Assembly (NCBI RefSeq): GCF_030445035.2
Contig: NC_080704.1
Location: forward strand, 26,578,499-26,642,498
From: Dasypus novemcinctus
Taxonomy: Eukaryota > Chordata > Mammalia > Cingulata > Dasypodidae
DNA length: 64,000 nucleotides
Direction: 5' to 3'
Of this stretch, positions 33,817-45,110 are shown one piece after another. A program made the translations under genes and the position numbers. The first letter of the stretch is position 1. The number at the start of each line of letters is the position of its first letter. The notes under the pieces are model-generated. The model saw only the letters and a list, made by a program, of their open reading frames with translations, searched no databases and was not told the DNA's origin.

Positions 33817-35281
33817 GAGCAACTAAAAAGACAAAAACAGAAAAACAAAATCAAACAGAATATGACAAACACAAATCCAAAGAAAATATGGCTAATATAA
33901 GTAATTCCTTGAAAGTAATAATACTGAATGTCAATGGATTAAACTCACCTGTCAAGAGACTCAGACTGGAAGACTGGATAAGGCAATATGACCCGTCTAT
34001 ATGCTGTCTGCAGGAAACACATCTTAGACCCAGGGATGCAAGGAGGTTGAAAGTGAATGGCTGGAAAACAATCTTATAAGCAAACAATAACCAAAAAAGG
34101 GCAGTAGTGGCTATATTAATATCAGACAAAATAGACTTTAAATGCAAAACAGTTGTGAGAGACAAGGATGGACACTACCTATTAGTAAAAGGGATAATCT
34201 TTCAAGAAGAAAGAACACATGTAAACATTTATGCTCCTAACAAGGGTGCCTCTAAATACATGAGGCAAACACTGAAAAAACTAAGTGAAGGAACATATGC
34301 CTCTACAATTACAGTGGGGAACTTTAATACACCACTATCAACTTTGGACAGAACATCAAAAGATAATCAATAAAGAAACAAAGACTTTGAACAATATATT
34401 AGAGGAGCTGAACATAATAGACATATACAGAACATTACACCCAAATACAGCAAGATATACATTCTTCTCAAGTGCACACGGATCATTCTCCAAGATAGAC
34501 CACATGCTAAGCCACAGAAAAAGTCTCAATAAATTCAGAAAGATTGAAATTATACAAAACAATTTCTCTGACCACAGTGGAATGAAGCTGGAAATCTGCA
34601 AGGGCCAGAGACCCAGATTCGGCACCAAGATTTGGAAGTTAAACAGCACACTCTTAGAAAAACAGTGGGTCAAGGAGGAAATCTCAAAATAAATTAATAG
34701 CTACCTTGAAACTAATGAAAATGATAACACAACATATCCAGACTTGTGGGATGCAGCAAAAGCAGTACTGAGAGGGAAATTTATAGCTATAAATTACACA
34801 TCAAAAAAAAAGAAAGAGCTAAAGTTGAAGAACTAAATGCACATGTGGAGGAATTAGTTAAAAAACAACAAACTAACCCCAAAGGAAGAAGAAAGAAAGA
34901 AATAACAAAGATCAGAGCAGAACTAAATGAAATAGAAAATAAGAAAGCACTTGAAAAAATAAACAAAACCAAGAGCTGGTTCTTTGAGAAAATCAATAAA
35001 ATTGACAAACCCTTAGCTACATTAACAAAGAAAAAAAGAGAAAATGCAAATACAAAATAAAAAATGGGAAAGGAGATATCACCACTGATCCTAGAGAAAT
35101 AAAGACTATCATAAGAGTATACTTTGAAAAACTACATTCCAACAAAAACGACAATTTAGAGGACATGGACAAATTCCTAGAAACACATAAGCAGCCTACA
35201 TTGACAAAAGAAGAAGTTGACAATCTCAACAAACCAATCACAAGTAAAGAGATAGAATCAGTCATTAAAAACCTCCCAACT

Positions 35282-36470
35282 ACATGTAAATGCAATGCCT
35301 TCCCCCCAGCGTGGGACATGACACCCGGGGATGAGCCTCCCTGGCAACGAGGGACCACTGTCAACTACCAACTGATGATGCAACTGGAAAATGACCTTAT
35401 ACGGAAGGTTCAATGCGGATCAGCAGAATATCCATGTCTACATAAAATACCATGACTTTAAAATGCTGTTTGACCTAAAGTAAGGGGGAAATGGAAAGGA
35501 GAAATGAGTTTATATGGCTACGAGTTTCTAAAAAAGAGTCTGGAGGCTGGCAGAAGGTTTGCCCTCATGCACAACTGAGCAGAGTCAGAGAGACAGATAA
35601 AGCAGATACAACCCCCAGATATTGGTTCCTTTGAGGGCTAAAGAGACCCATGGGAGTTATGGTCATGGCCGATGGGGTTAACTACCAGGGCAGATGGCCC
35701 CTCTTTGGAAATGGTGTTTATGTGTGATGAATCTGGACTCAGATGGGATCTCCCTTCATAAGACTTTCATGCTAATGTGCTGGAGGTGCAGTTAATGTTG
35801 GGGTTTAAGATATATTTAGGGGATTTGAATCTCTGGACTGACAATGTGATAGCCAGATCCTGAGCCTCAACAGACTCCAGCACTTACAATCTGATTTATT
35901 GGACTTACCACACTCAGCTAAGATGGAGGTGAAGAAGGACAACCACCACACCATGGAGCCTAGAGTGATTACAACTGAAAATGGGAGGATTGCATCCAGC
36001 ATCCAGGTGGAATCTGAGCCTCCTCTTGACATAAAGGTGCAATGGACACAACCAATCCAGTGTCCACATAGAAGAGGTGGCATTGGATTGGGAAAAGTGG
36101 ACATAATGGACAAAGGGTATGGGGAAAGGCAGGAAGAGATGAGAGGTGGAGGCGTCTTCGGGACATGGAGCTGCCCTGGATGGTGCTTCAGAGGTAATCA
36201 CCGGACATTGTAAATCCTCACAGGGCCTACATGATGGAATAGAGGAGAGTATGGGCCATGATGTGAACCAATGTATATGAGGTGCAGAGGTGCCCAAAGA
36301 TGTACTTACCAAATCCAATGGATGTGTCATGATGATGGGAACGAGTGTTGTTGGGGGGGGGGGGAGAGGGGGGGTGGGGGGGTGGGGTTGAATGGGACCT
36401 CACATATATATTTTTAATGTAATATTATTACAAAGTCAATAAAAAATAAAAAAATTAATAAAAAAAAAAA
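35282..36470 (+). mobile_element. L1 3'-end insertion in L1-A ORF2, near-identical to L1-B 3' UTR
   Basis: A 1.19-kb 5'-truncated L1 starting at 'acatgtaaatgcaatgcc' and ending in (A)n. Perfect 15-bp duplication aaaaacctcccaact at 35267-35281 and 36471-36485. By eye it differs from 46744-47900 at only a handful of positions (for example near 35391, 35559, 35842 and 35858). The 60-140 codon open frames inside are 3' UTR noise and recur in the L1-B copy. Confidence 0.96.
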
Positions 36471-39271
36471 AAAAACCTCCCAACTAAAAAGAGCCCTGGG
36501 CCATTTGGCTTCACAGGTGAATTCTACCAAACATTCCAGAAAGAACTAACACCAATCTTGCTTAAATTCTTCCAAAAAATTGAAACAGAAGGAACATTGC
36601 CTAACTCATTCTATGATGCCAACATTACTCTAGTACCAAAGCCAAACAAAGACACCACAAGAAAGGAAAATTACAGACCAATCTCTCTAATGAACCTTGA
36701 TGCGAAAATCCTCAACAAAATACTTGCTAATCATATTCAACAGCACATTAAACAAATTATACACCATGACCAAGTGGGGTTCATTCCTGGTATGCAAGGA
36801 TGGTTCAACATAAGAAAATCAATTAATGCAATACACCACATAAACAGATTGAAGGAAAAAAATCACAAGATCATATCTATAGATGCAGAAAAAGCATTTG
36901 ACAAAATACAGCACCCTTTCTTGATAAAAACACTGCAAAGGATCAGAATAGAAGGAAACTTTCTGAACATGATAAAGAGTATATATGAAAAATCCACAGT
37001 TAATATCATTCACAATGGAGAAATCCTAAAATCTTTCCTTCTAAGATGAGGAACAAGACAAGGATGCCCACTATAATCCCTCATATTTAACATAGTCTTA
37101 GAAGTACTTTCTTGAGCACTGAGGCAAGAACCAGACATAAAAGGCATCCAAACTGGAAAGGAAGAAGTCAAAATTTCACTATGTGCAGATGATATGATCC
37201 TATACATAGAAAACCCTGAGAAGTCTACAAGAAAGCTTCTAACTTATAAATGAGTTCAGTAAAGTTGCAGTTTACAAAATAAATGCACGAAAATCAGTAG
37301 CATTTCTGTACACCAATAAGGAGCAATCTAAGGAGGGAATCAGGAATCAAATACCATTCACAATAGTAAAAAAATCAAATACCTAGGAATAAATTTATAG
37401 ATGTAAAAAACTTATACACAGAGAACTACACAACACTGTTCAAGGAAATCAAAGAAGACCTAAATAAATGAAAGAATATTACCTGTTCATGGATAGGAAG
37501 ACCAAATATTATTAAGATGTCTACCTACCAAAACTGATCTACATATTCAATGTAATCCCAATAAAAATCAACATGTCAATCTTTAATGAACTAGAGAAAC
37601 TAACTATGAAATTTATTTGGAAAGGAAAGAGGCCCCTAATAGCCAAAGACATACTGAAAAAGAAAAGTGAAATTGGAGGAATCACACTACCTTACTTCAA
37701 AGCTTATTACAAAGCTACAATAGTGAAAACAGCATGGTATTGGCACAAGGACAGACACATTGACCAATGGAACCAAATGGAGAGTTCTGATATAGATCCT
37801 CATACATACAGCCATATGGTATTTGACAAGGCCACCAAACCCTCTCAACTGGGAGAGAATGGCCTCTTCAACAAATGATGCCTGGAGAACTGGATATCCA
37901 TGTGTAAAAGAATGAAAGAGGATTACCAACTTATACCTTACACAGAAATCAACTCAAGATGGATCAAAGACCTAAATATAAGACCCAAGACTGGCAGCGG
38001 ACTTGGCCCAGTGGTTAGCGCATCCACCTACCACATGGGAGGTCCGCAGTTCAAACCCTGGGCCTCCTTGACCCGTGTGGAGCTGGCCCATGTGCAGTGC
38101 TGATGCGCGCAAGTATTGCCATGCCATGCAGGGGTGTCCCCCACTTAGGGGAGCCCCACGCGCAATGAATGCACCCCGTAAGGAGAGCCACCTAGCATGA
38201 AAGAAATGTGCAGCCTGCCCAGGAATGGTGCCGCACACATGGAGAGCTGACATCAACAAGATGATGCAACAAAAAGAAACACAGATTCTTGTGCCGCTGA
38301 CAACAACAGAAGCGGACAAAGAAGATGCCGCAAATAGACACAGAGAACAGACAACCAGAGTGGCGGGGGGGAAGGGGAGAGAAATAAATTTAAAAAATAA
38401 ATAGAGATAGGGCAAGATGGCGGCTGAGTGAACATCCCTGTTAGGGTCTTCTGCAGGGAATCGGCTGGGCAGCGTTGGAGACTCTTTGGGACCGGATTGT
38501 TTCGGGATTTCTGCTGGTCCGGAGGTGTCTGGACATCGATTTGGAGGGAAGTTTTTTTTTTCGGTTTTCTCTTTCCCTCTTGTCCCTCATCTTCCACTTA
38601 TTTTATTTTAATTCAAGTATACAATAGGTGCTACAGGGAACACCTCACATTTGCTGGGTTTTCCCATCCTCCACTGCCTCATTTCTGTGTGAACTGATTT
38701 AGGCTACCTACACTATCCCCCTTCCCCTGCATCTTGATATCCACTATCATCTACTGTCTCTCCTATATTCCACCCCCCACCTCCCATTCTTTGATCCACA
38801 AAGTGTCTAACTCTTAATTTCTAATACCTTTGTTCTGCTTTCTGTCTGTTATCCACTCTTGAAACTATTACCTTTCTTTTCTTTTTCCCTCTCTCACGAA
38901 AACAATAGCTTTGTAGTTCATACCATATTCCTCCCATATTCAGTCATCTACTTCATAAAAGGTACTCTACCTACAGCTATAACTCTATACAATCTACATG
39001 AATCTAAGCTCCATCCTCCCAGATCTCATATTCTTGCTTTGTTAACATACATCATCAATACTACTTTACACTTTTCCCTTGCTTACACAATTGCCTTTCC
39101 CCAACACTAATACTTTCCTCTAAAGTGAACTTAACCAACAACAAGTAACTAGAATAAGAAGAAAAAAGTGACAAAGAGAAGATATAACACCTATGCAAAA
39201 ATAACAACTAATTAACCTCCAAGAGCAGACAAAGAAGCCAAGGAACTGATTAAATTCGTCAAAATAAAGAG

Positions 39272-40240
39272 ATGACCAGAAAGCAACAAAAATCTACAAA
39301 CCAAACCAATAATCAGGAAAACATGGCTGAATCCAATCAACAAACCAATAATCACGAAGGGGAGCAAAACTTGGCACAAGCAATGAAAGATCTCAGAATA
39401 TTTATCACCGACAAATTTGATGCAGTAATGAAAGAGGTTAACAACATGAAGACATCACTTGGAGGGGAAATTGCGGACATATGCAAAAACATAACAGATA
39501 TGATGGGAATGAACACCACAGTTCAAGAAATCAAAAATACACTTACAGCAAATATCAGCAGACTAGAAGAGACAGAGCAGAGAATTAGTGATGTGCAAGA
39601 CAGTACATCAGAAATCAAACAGATAGTAGAAGGGGTCAATAAGAAGATAGAAAAAATCCAATTAGGATTTAGGGACCTGAATGACAATGCAAAATGCTCA
39701 AACATACGTATTATAGGCATTCCAGAAGGTGAAGATAAGGGAAAGGGGTCAGAAGGAGTGTTGCAGGAAATAATGGCTGAAAACTTCCCAAATCTACTGA
39801 AAGAGACAGATGTACATATCCAAGAAGCACAGCGCACTCCACAAGTCATAAACCCCAACAGGCCCACCCCAAGACATATACTTGTCAAATTATCCAATGC
39901 TCAAGACAAAGAGAAAATCCTAAAAGCAGCAGGAGAAAAGAAAACCATCACATACAAGGGAAGCTCAATTAGATTAAGTGCTGATTTCTCTTCTGAAACC
40001 ATGGAGGCAAGAAGACAGTGGTATGATATAGTCAAGGTACTAAAGGAAAAAAATTACCAACCAAGAATACTCTATCCAGCTAAACTAGCATTCAAACATG
40101 ATGGAGAGTTCAAAATATTCGCAGACAAACAGAAACTGAAAGAGTATACCAACAAGAAACCTCCCCTTCAAGAAATTCTAAAGGGAGTTCTGCAGGAAGA
40201 AAGGAAAAAACAGGAAAGGGAAAGTTGGAGGAGAGTATAA
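39272..40240 (+). CDS. L1-B ORF1p, intact (322 aa)
   Basis: The L1 RNA-binding nucleic-acid chaperone that coats L1 RNA in cis. An uninterrupted frame of 322 residues is close to the usual mammalian ORF1p length. Residues about 35-130 are Lys/Glu-rich with heptad spacing (coiled coil for trimerisation). Residues about 145-235 form the RRM ('[19 protein letters not shown]' to '[19 protein letters not shown]'). The rest is the basic C-terminal domain ('[17 protein letters not shown]'-like, 'LYPAKLAF'). The first ATG of the frame is conserved in L1-A and L1-D. It ends 73 bp before ORF2. It is the only ORF1 in the window without a break, although its ORF2 partner is disrupted. This is a mobile-element gene, not a host gene. 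Confidence 0.93.
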   Translation: MTRKQQKSTNQTNNQENMAESNQQTNNHEGEQNLAQAMKDLRIFITDKFDAVMKEVNNMKTSLGGEIADICKNITDMMGMNTTVQEIKNTLTANISRLEETEQRISDVQDSTSEIKQIVEGVNKKIEKIQLGFRDLNDNAKCSNIRIIGIPEGEDKGKGSEGVLQEIMAENFPNLLKETDVHIQEAQRTPQVINPNRPTPRHILVKLSNAQDKEKILKAAGEKKTITYKGSSIRLSADFSSETMEARRQWYDIVKVLKEKNYQPRILYPAKLAFKHDGEFKIFADKQKLKEYTNKKPPLQEILKGVLQEERKKQERESWRRV

Positions 40241-43200
40241 GACCAACAACAACAACAAAAAAGACAAAAAAAATATACAAACAAAATATGACAAACACAA
40301 ATCCAATCAAAATATGGCTAACACAAATAATTCCTTGATAGTAATAACACTGAATGTCAACGGATTAAACTCACCTATCAAAAGATTCAGACTGGGACAT
40401 TGGATAAGGAAATATGACCCATCCATATGCTGTCTACAAGAGACACATCTTAGACCCAGAGACGCATGGAGATTGAAAGTGAATGGCTGGAAAACAATCA
40501 TACAAGCTAACAATAACCAAAAAAAGGCAGGAGTAGCTATATTAATATCAGACAAAATAGACTTTAAATGTGAAACAATTGTGAGAGACAAAGAAGGATA
40601 CTACATTTTAGTCAAAGGGAAAATCTGTCAAGAAGATCGAACAATCATAAATATCTATGCCCCTAACAAGGGTGCCTCTAAATACGTCAGGCAAACGCTG
40701 GAAAAACTAAGTGAAAGAATACATACATCTACAATTATAGTGGGGGATTTTAATACACCACTATCAACTCTGGACAGAACATCTCAAAAGAGAATCACCA
40801 AAGAAACAAAACATCTGAATAGTATATTAGAGGAGCTCGATCTAATAGACATATATAGATTGCTACACCCAAACACAGCAGGATATACATTTTTCTCAAG
40901 CGCACATGGATCATTCTCCAAGATAGATCATATGCTAGGCCACAAAGAAAGGCTGAACGAATTCAGAAAGATTGAAATCATACAAAACATTATCTCTGAC
41001 CACAGTGGAGTCAAGCTGGAGATTTGCAAGGGACAGAAGCCCAGATTTCACACCACGATTTGGAAATTAAACAGCACACTCTTAGAAAAACAGTGGGTCA
41101 AAGAGGAAATCTCAAAAGAAATCAATGACTACCTTGAAACAAATGATAATGATAACACAACATACCAAAATTTATGGGATGCAGCAAAAGCAGTACTGAG
41201 AGGGAAGTTTATAGCCATAAATTCATATATCAAAAAAGAAGAAAGAGCAAAAATTGAAGAACTAACTGCACATCTGAAGGAATTAGAAAAACAACAACAA
41301 AGTAACCCAACAGGAAGAAGAAGGAAGGAAATAACAAAGATAAGAGCAGAACTAAATGAAATAGAAAATAAGAAAGCACTTGAACAGATAAACAAGACCA
41401 AGAGCTGGTTTTTTGAGAAGATTAACAAAATTGACAAACCTTTAGCAACACTAACAAAGAAAAAAAGAGAGAAGATGCAAATACACAAAATAAGAAATGA
41501 GAAAGGCGATATCACCACTGACCCCACAGAAATAAAGACTATCATAAGAGGATATTTTGAAAAACTATATTCCAACAAAAATGACAATCTAGAGGAAATG
41601 GACAAATTCCTAGAAACACATAAGCAGCCCATATTGACAAAAGAAGAAATTGATGATCTTAACAAACCAATCACAAGCAGAGAGATAGAATCAGTTATTA
41701 AAAATCTCCCAACTAAGAAGAGCCCAGGGCCAGATGGCTTCACAGGTGAATTCTACAAAACATTCCGGAAAGAACTGACACCAATCCTGCTGAAACTATT
41801 CCAAAACATCGAAACAGAAAGAACATTACCCAACTCCTTCTATGATGCCAACATTACCCTAGTACCAAAGCCAAACAAAGACATCACAAGAAAGGAAAAT
41901 TACAGACCAATTTCTCTAATGAACCTAGACGCAAAAATACTTAACAAAATACTTGCTAATCGTATTCAACAACACATTAAACGTATTATACACCACGACC
42001 AAGTGGATTCATCCCAGGTATGCAAGGATGGTTCAACATAAGAAAATCAATCAACGTAATACACCATATAAACAGATTGAAGGAAAAAAATCACATGATT
42101 ATATCTATTGATGCAGAAAAAGCATTTGACAAAATACAGCACACTTTCTTGATAAAAACACTCCAAAAGATTGGAATACAAGGGAATTTTTTGAACATGA
42201 TAAAGAGTATATATGAAAAACCTAAAGCCAATATTGTTTACAATGGAGAAATCCTAGACTCCTTCCCTCTAAACTCAGGAACAAGACAAGGATGCCCACT
42301 GTCTCTGCTCCTATTTAACATTGTCTTAGAAGTACTTGCTCGAGCACTGAGGCAAGAACCAGAAATAAAAGGCATTCAAATTGGAAAGGAAGAAGTCAAA
42401 ATTTCATTATTTGCAGATGACATGATCCTATACATAGAAAACCCTGAGAGATCTACAACGAAGATTCTAGAACTCATAAATGAGTTTAGTAAAGTCGCAG
42501 GTTATAAGATCAATGCGCAAAAATCAGTAGCATTTCTGTACACCAATAATGAGCAAGATCAGGAGGAAATCAAGAAACAAATACCATTCACAATAGTAAA
42601 TAAAAAAATCAAATACTTAGGAATAAATTTAACTAAAGAGGTAAAGAACTTATACACTGAGAACTATACAAGATTGTTCAAGGAAATCAAAGAAGACCTA
42701 AATAAATGGAAGACTATTCCCTGTTCATGGATAGGAAGACTGAACATTATTAAGATGTCTATCCTACCAAAACTGATCTACACATTCAATGCAATCCCAA
42801 TAAAAATCAACGCAGCCTTCTTTAAGGAACTAGAAAAACTAACTATGAAATTTATTTGGAAAGGAAAGAGACCCCGAATAGCCAAAGACATACTGAAAAA
42901 GAAAAACGAAATTGGAGGAATCACACTACCTGACTTCAAAACATACTATAAAGCTACGGTGGTGAAAACAGCATGGTATTGGCATAAGGAGAGACACATA
43001 GACCAATGGAATCGAATTGAAAACTCTGATATAGAACCTCACATATACAACCACATAATATTCGATAAAGCCACCAAACCCTCTCAACTGGGAGAGAGTG
43101 GCCTATTCAACAAATGGTGTCTGGAGAACTGGATAGCCATATGTAGAAGAATGAAAGAGGATTACCATCTCACACCTTATACAAAGATCAACTCAAGATG

Positions 43201-43291
43201 GATCAAAGACCTAAATATAAGAGCCAAGACCATAAAGACCTTAGAAAGCTGCGGCGGCTTGCTCGGTCGGTAGAGGTGGGGTCTGGCTGCG

Positions 43292-43383
43292 GACGAGGGG
43301 TCGGTCCAGCTCTGGACGAGGGGTCGGTCCCGCTTGGGACGAGGGGTCGGTCCGGCAGCAGACGAGGGATCGGTCTCACAAGG
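43292..43383. repeat. 23-bp tandem array in LTR 2 (U5 side)
   Basis: Units starting gacgaggg(g/a)tcggtc begin at 43292, 43315, 43338 and 43361, an exact period of 23 bp. They are CpG-rich. The array lies downstream of the polyadenylation signal in LTR sense. Confidence 0.9.
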
Positions 43384-43782
43384 GGTTGCGCGGTTCAGCT
43401 GACGGGGTCGCCCGGTGAAGCCGGCGACGAAGGGGTCACCCGGAGAAGCAGGCGACGAACTGGGGACAAGGGAGGCCAGGCCCTTGTCGGGGGCTGTCAG
43501 GACTGGAGGGCGCACGGCAGAAGAACTACCGCGGAGACAAGGTAAACACACAAGTCCACTTTATTGAGAGAGAGGCAACAGTTTTATAGGGGCTGGGGAA
43601 GGCTGATTGGTCGAAGCCACGCCCTGTTCTGATTGGTTGCCAGCGAAAGGTCAGTGGGCGGTACTGGATGGGGGAGGGGTGGTGGTTAGGGATTGGCTGT
43701 CGCTGTTGCTGGGGGAAGGGGCAGGGTTTAGGGATTGGTGGCTGCTGTTGCTGGGGTGGAGGGCAGACTTGAGTTTCCCGCC

Positions 43783-43959
43783 CACGCCTGGCTGTTGCTG
43801 CTGTCGGGGGAAGGGAAAAGGGCGGGCTGGATTTTTCCGACCACGCCTGGCTGTTGCTGCTGTCGGGGGAGGGGAAAAGGGCAGACTGGATTTTTCCGCC
43901 CACGCCTGGCTGTTGCTGCTGTCGGGGGAGGGGAAAAGGGCAGACTGGAATTTTCCGCC
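43783..43959. repeat. 59-bp tandem array in LTR 2 (U3 side)
   Basis: Units starting cacgcctggctgttgctgct begin at 43783, 43842 and 43901 with an exact 59-bp period. Partial, more diverged units precede it from about 43680. The array lies upstream of the CCAAT/TATA boxes in LTR sense, where retroviral enhancer repeats usually sit. Confidence 0.92.
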
Positions 43960-45110
43960 CTGCGCCTGCGCAGGGAGAAGGAAGAAGAAGGGTGCCGCCC
44001 CACAAGGCATCGGGTGGCACCATCTGGGAGGAGGGGCGGCCGCGGAAGCATGGCTGCCGAGAAGGGGAGACCCGAGGGCACTCTGCGCCCATGCCGAGCT
44101 TCCTTCAGGGGTGGCGGTGGGCCCGACCAACCACCCTATTATGGGGGCAGCGGAATTAGGCCTACCGCGGCCGCTCCCCTGCCAGGCCAGCAAACCAAAC
44201 TTCAGCCCGAGGGGTGACTGCAGAAAGCAGTGTAGGGAAACATCTATAGGACCTTGTAATAGGAAATGGATTTATGAATATCTCACCAAAAGCACAAGCA
44301 GCAAAAGAACTAATAGATAAATGGGACTTCCTCAAAATTAAAGCCTTCTGCACCTCAAAGGAGTTTGTCAAGAAAGTAAAAAGGGAGCCCACACAGTGGG
44401 AGAAAATATTTGGCAATCATATATCTGATAAGAAACTTATAACTTGCATATATAAAGAACTCCTATATCTTGAAAATAAAAAGATAAACAACCCATTTAA
44501 AAAATGGGAAAAAGACTTAAACAGACACTTCTCCGAAGAAGAAATACAAATGGCAAGAAAGCACATGAAAAAATGTTCCAAATCTCTAGCTATCAGGGAA
44601 ATGCAAATCAAAACTACAATGAGATACCATCTTACACCCATAAGATTGGCAGCTATGAAAAAAACAGAAGAATACAAGTGCTGGAGAGGATGTGAAGGAA
44701 GGGGAACACTCATCCACTGCTGGTGGGAATGCAGAAGGATCCAACCATTCTGGAGGACAGTATGGCGGTTTCTCAAAAAACTAGCCATAGATTTGCCATA
44801 TGACCCAGCAATACCACTGCTGGGTATATACCCAGCAGAACTGAAAACAAGGACACAAACCGATATATGTACACCAATGTTCATAGCAGCATTGTTCACT
44901 ATTGCCAAAAGTTGGAATCAACCCAAATGCCCATCAACAGATGAGTGGATCAATAAAATGTGGTATATACACACAATGGAATACTACTCGGCTGTAAGAA
45001 CAAACACACTACAAACACATGTGATAACATGGATGAATCTTGAGAACCTTATGTTGAGTGAAGCAACCCAGACATTGAAGGACAAATACTACATGACCTC
45101 AATGATATGA

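Larger units (their letters stand above)
43250..44222 (-). mobile_element. ERV solo LTR 2 inside L1-B ORF2 (6-bp duplication)
   Basis: A 973-bp LTR in minus orientation. Plus-strand ends are tgcggcgg and gtgactgca (TG...CA). The 6-bp duplication gaaagc at 43244-43249 and 44223-44228 interrupts an L1 stretch that is continuous in L1-D (near 60656). On the minus strand two CCAAT boxes (43632-43636 and 43606-43610), a TATAAAA box (43582-43588) and AATAAA (43560-43565) follow in order, so U3 is at high coordinates and R is short. There are no internal retroviral genes. The open frames of 80-240 codons on both strands come from its GC-rich tandem repeats. A class II (ERVK-like) origin is inferred from the duplication length and the layout. 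Confidence 0.94.
40314..45110 (+). pseudogene. L1-B ORF2, frameshifted and split by an LTR
   Basis: Endonuclease motifs ('LNVNGLNSP', 'CCLQETHL', '[15 protein letters not shown]', '[13 protein letters not shown]') and RT block '[19 protein letters not shown]' lie in the first open segment, 40314-42041 (575 codons). A 1-bp deletion at about 42005 (two G where L1-D has three) shifts the frame. The next segment, from 42020, carries '[20 protein letters not shown]' and the catalytic '[12 protein letters not shown]'. The LTR cuts it at 43249. The C-terminal Cys/His segment ('[18 protein letters not shown]', spacing C-x3-C-x7-H-x4-C) follows at about 44680-44735. Apart from these two lesions it is well preserved. 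Confidence 0.93.

Noticed and set aside
35805-36330. Minus-strand frames of 100-138 codons, repeated at 47265-47790 and near 63523
   Set aside because: They lie in the L1 3' UTR and recur only because the UTR is copied. No recognisable domain.
41129-41743. Minus-strand 204-codon frame (and its twin at 58540-59154)
   Set aside because: Antisense shadow of L1 ORF2. The A-rich coding strand gives Phe/Leu/Ser-rich antisense frames.
43292-43959. Possible CRISPR-like or satellite arrays
   Set aside because: The 23-bp and 59-bp repeats are contiguous, with no spacers, and lie within LTR boundaries fixed by the 6-bp duplication.
43526-44320. Open frames of 100-237 codons with repeated 'WLLLLSGEGKRADW'-type peptides
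   Set aside because: They translate the 59-bp array of a solo LTR; the period 59 changes frame at each unit. No protein homology.
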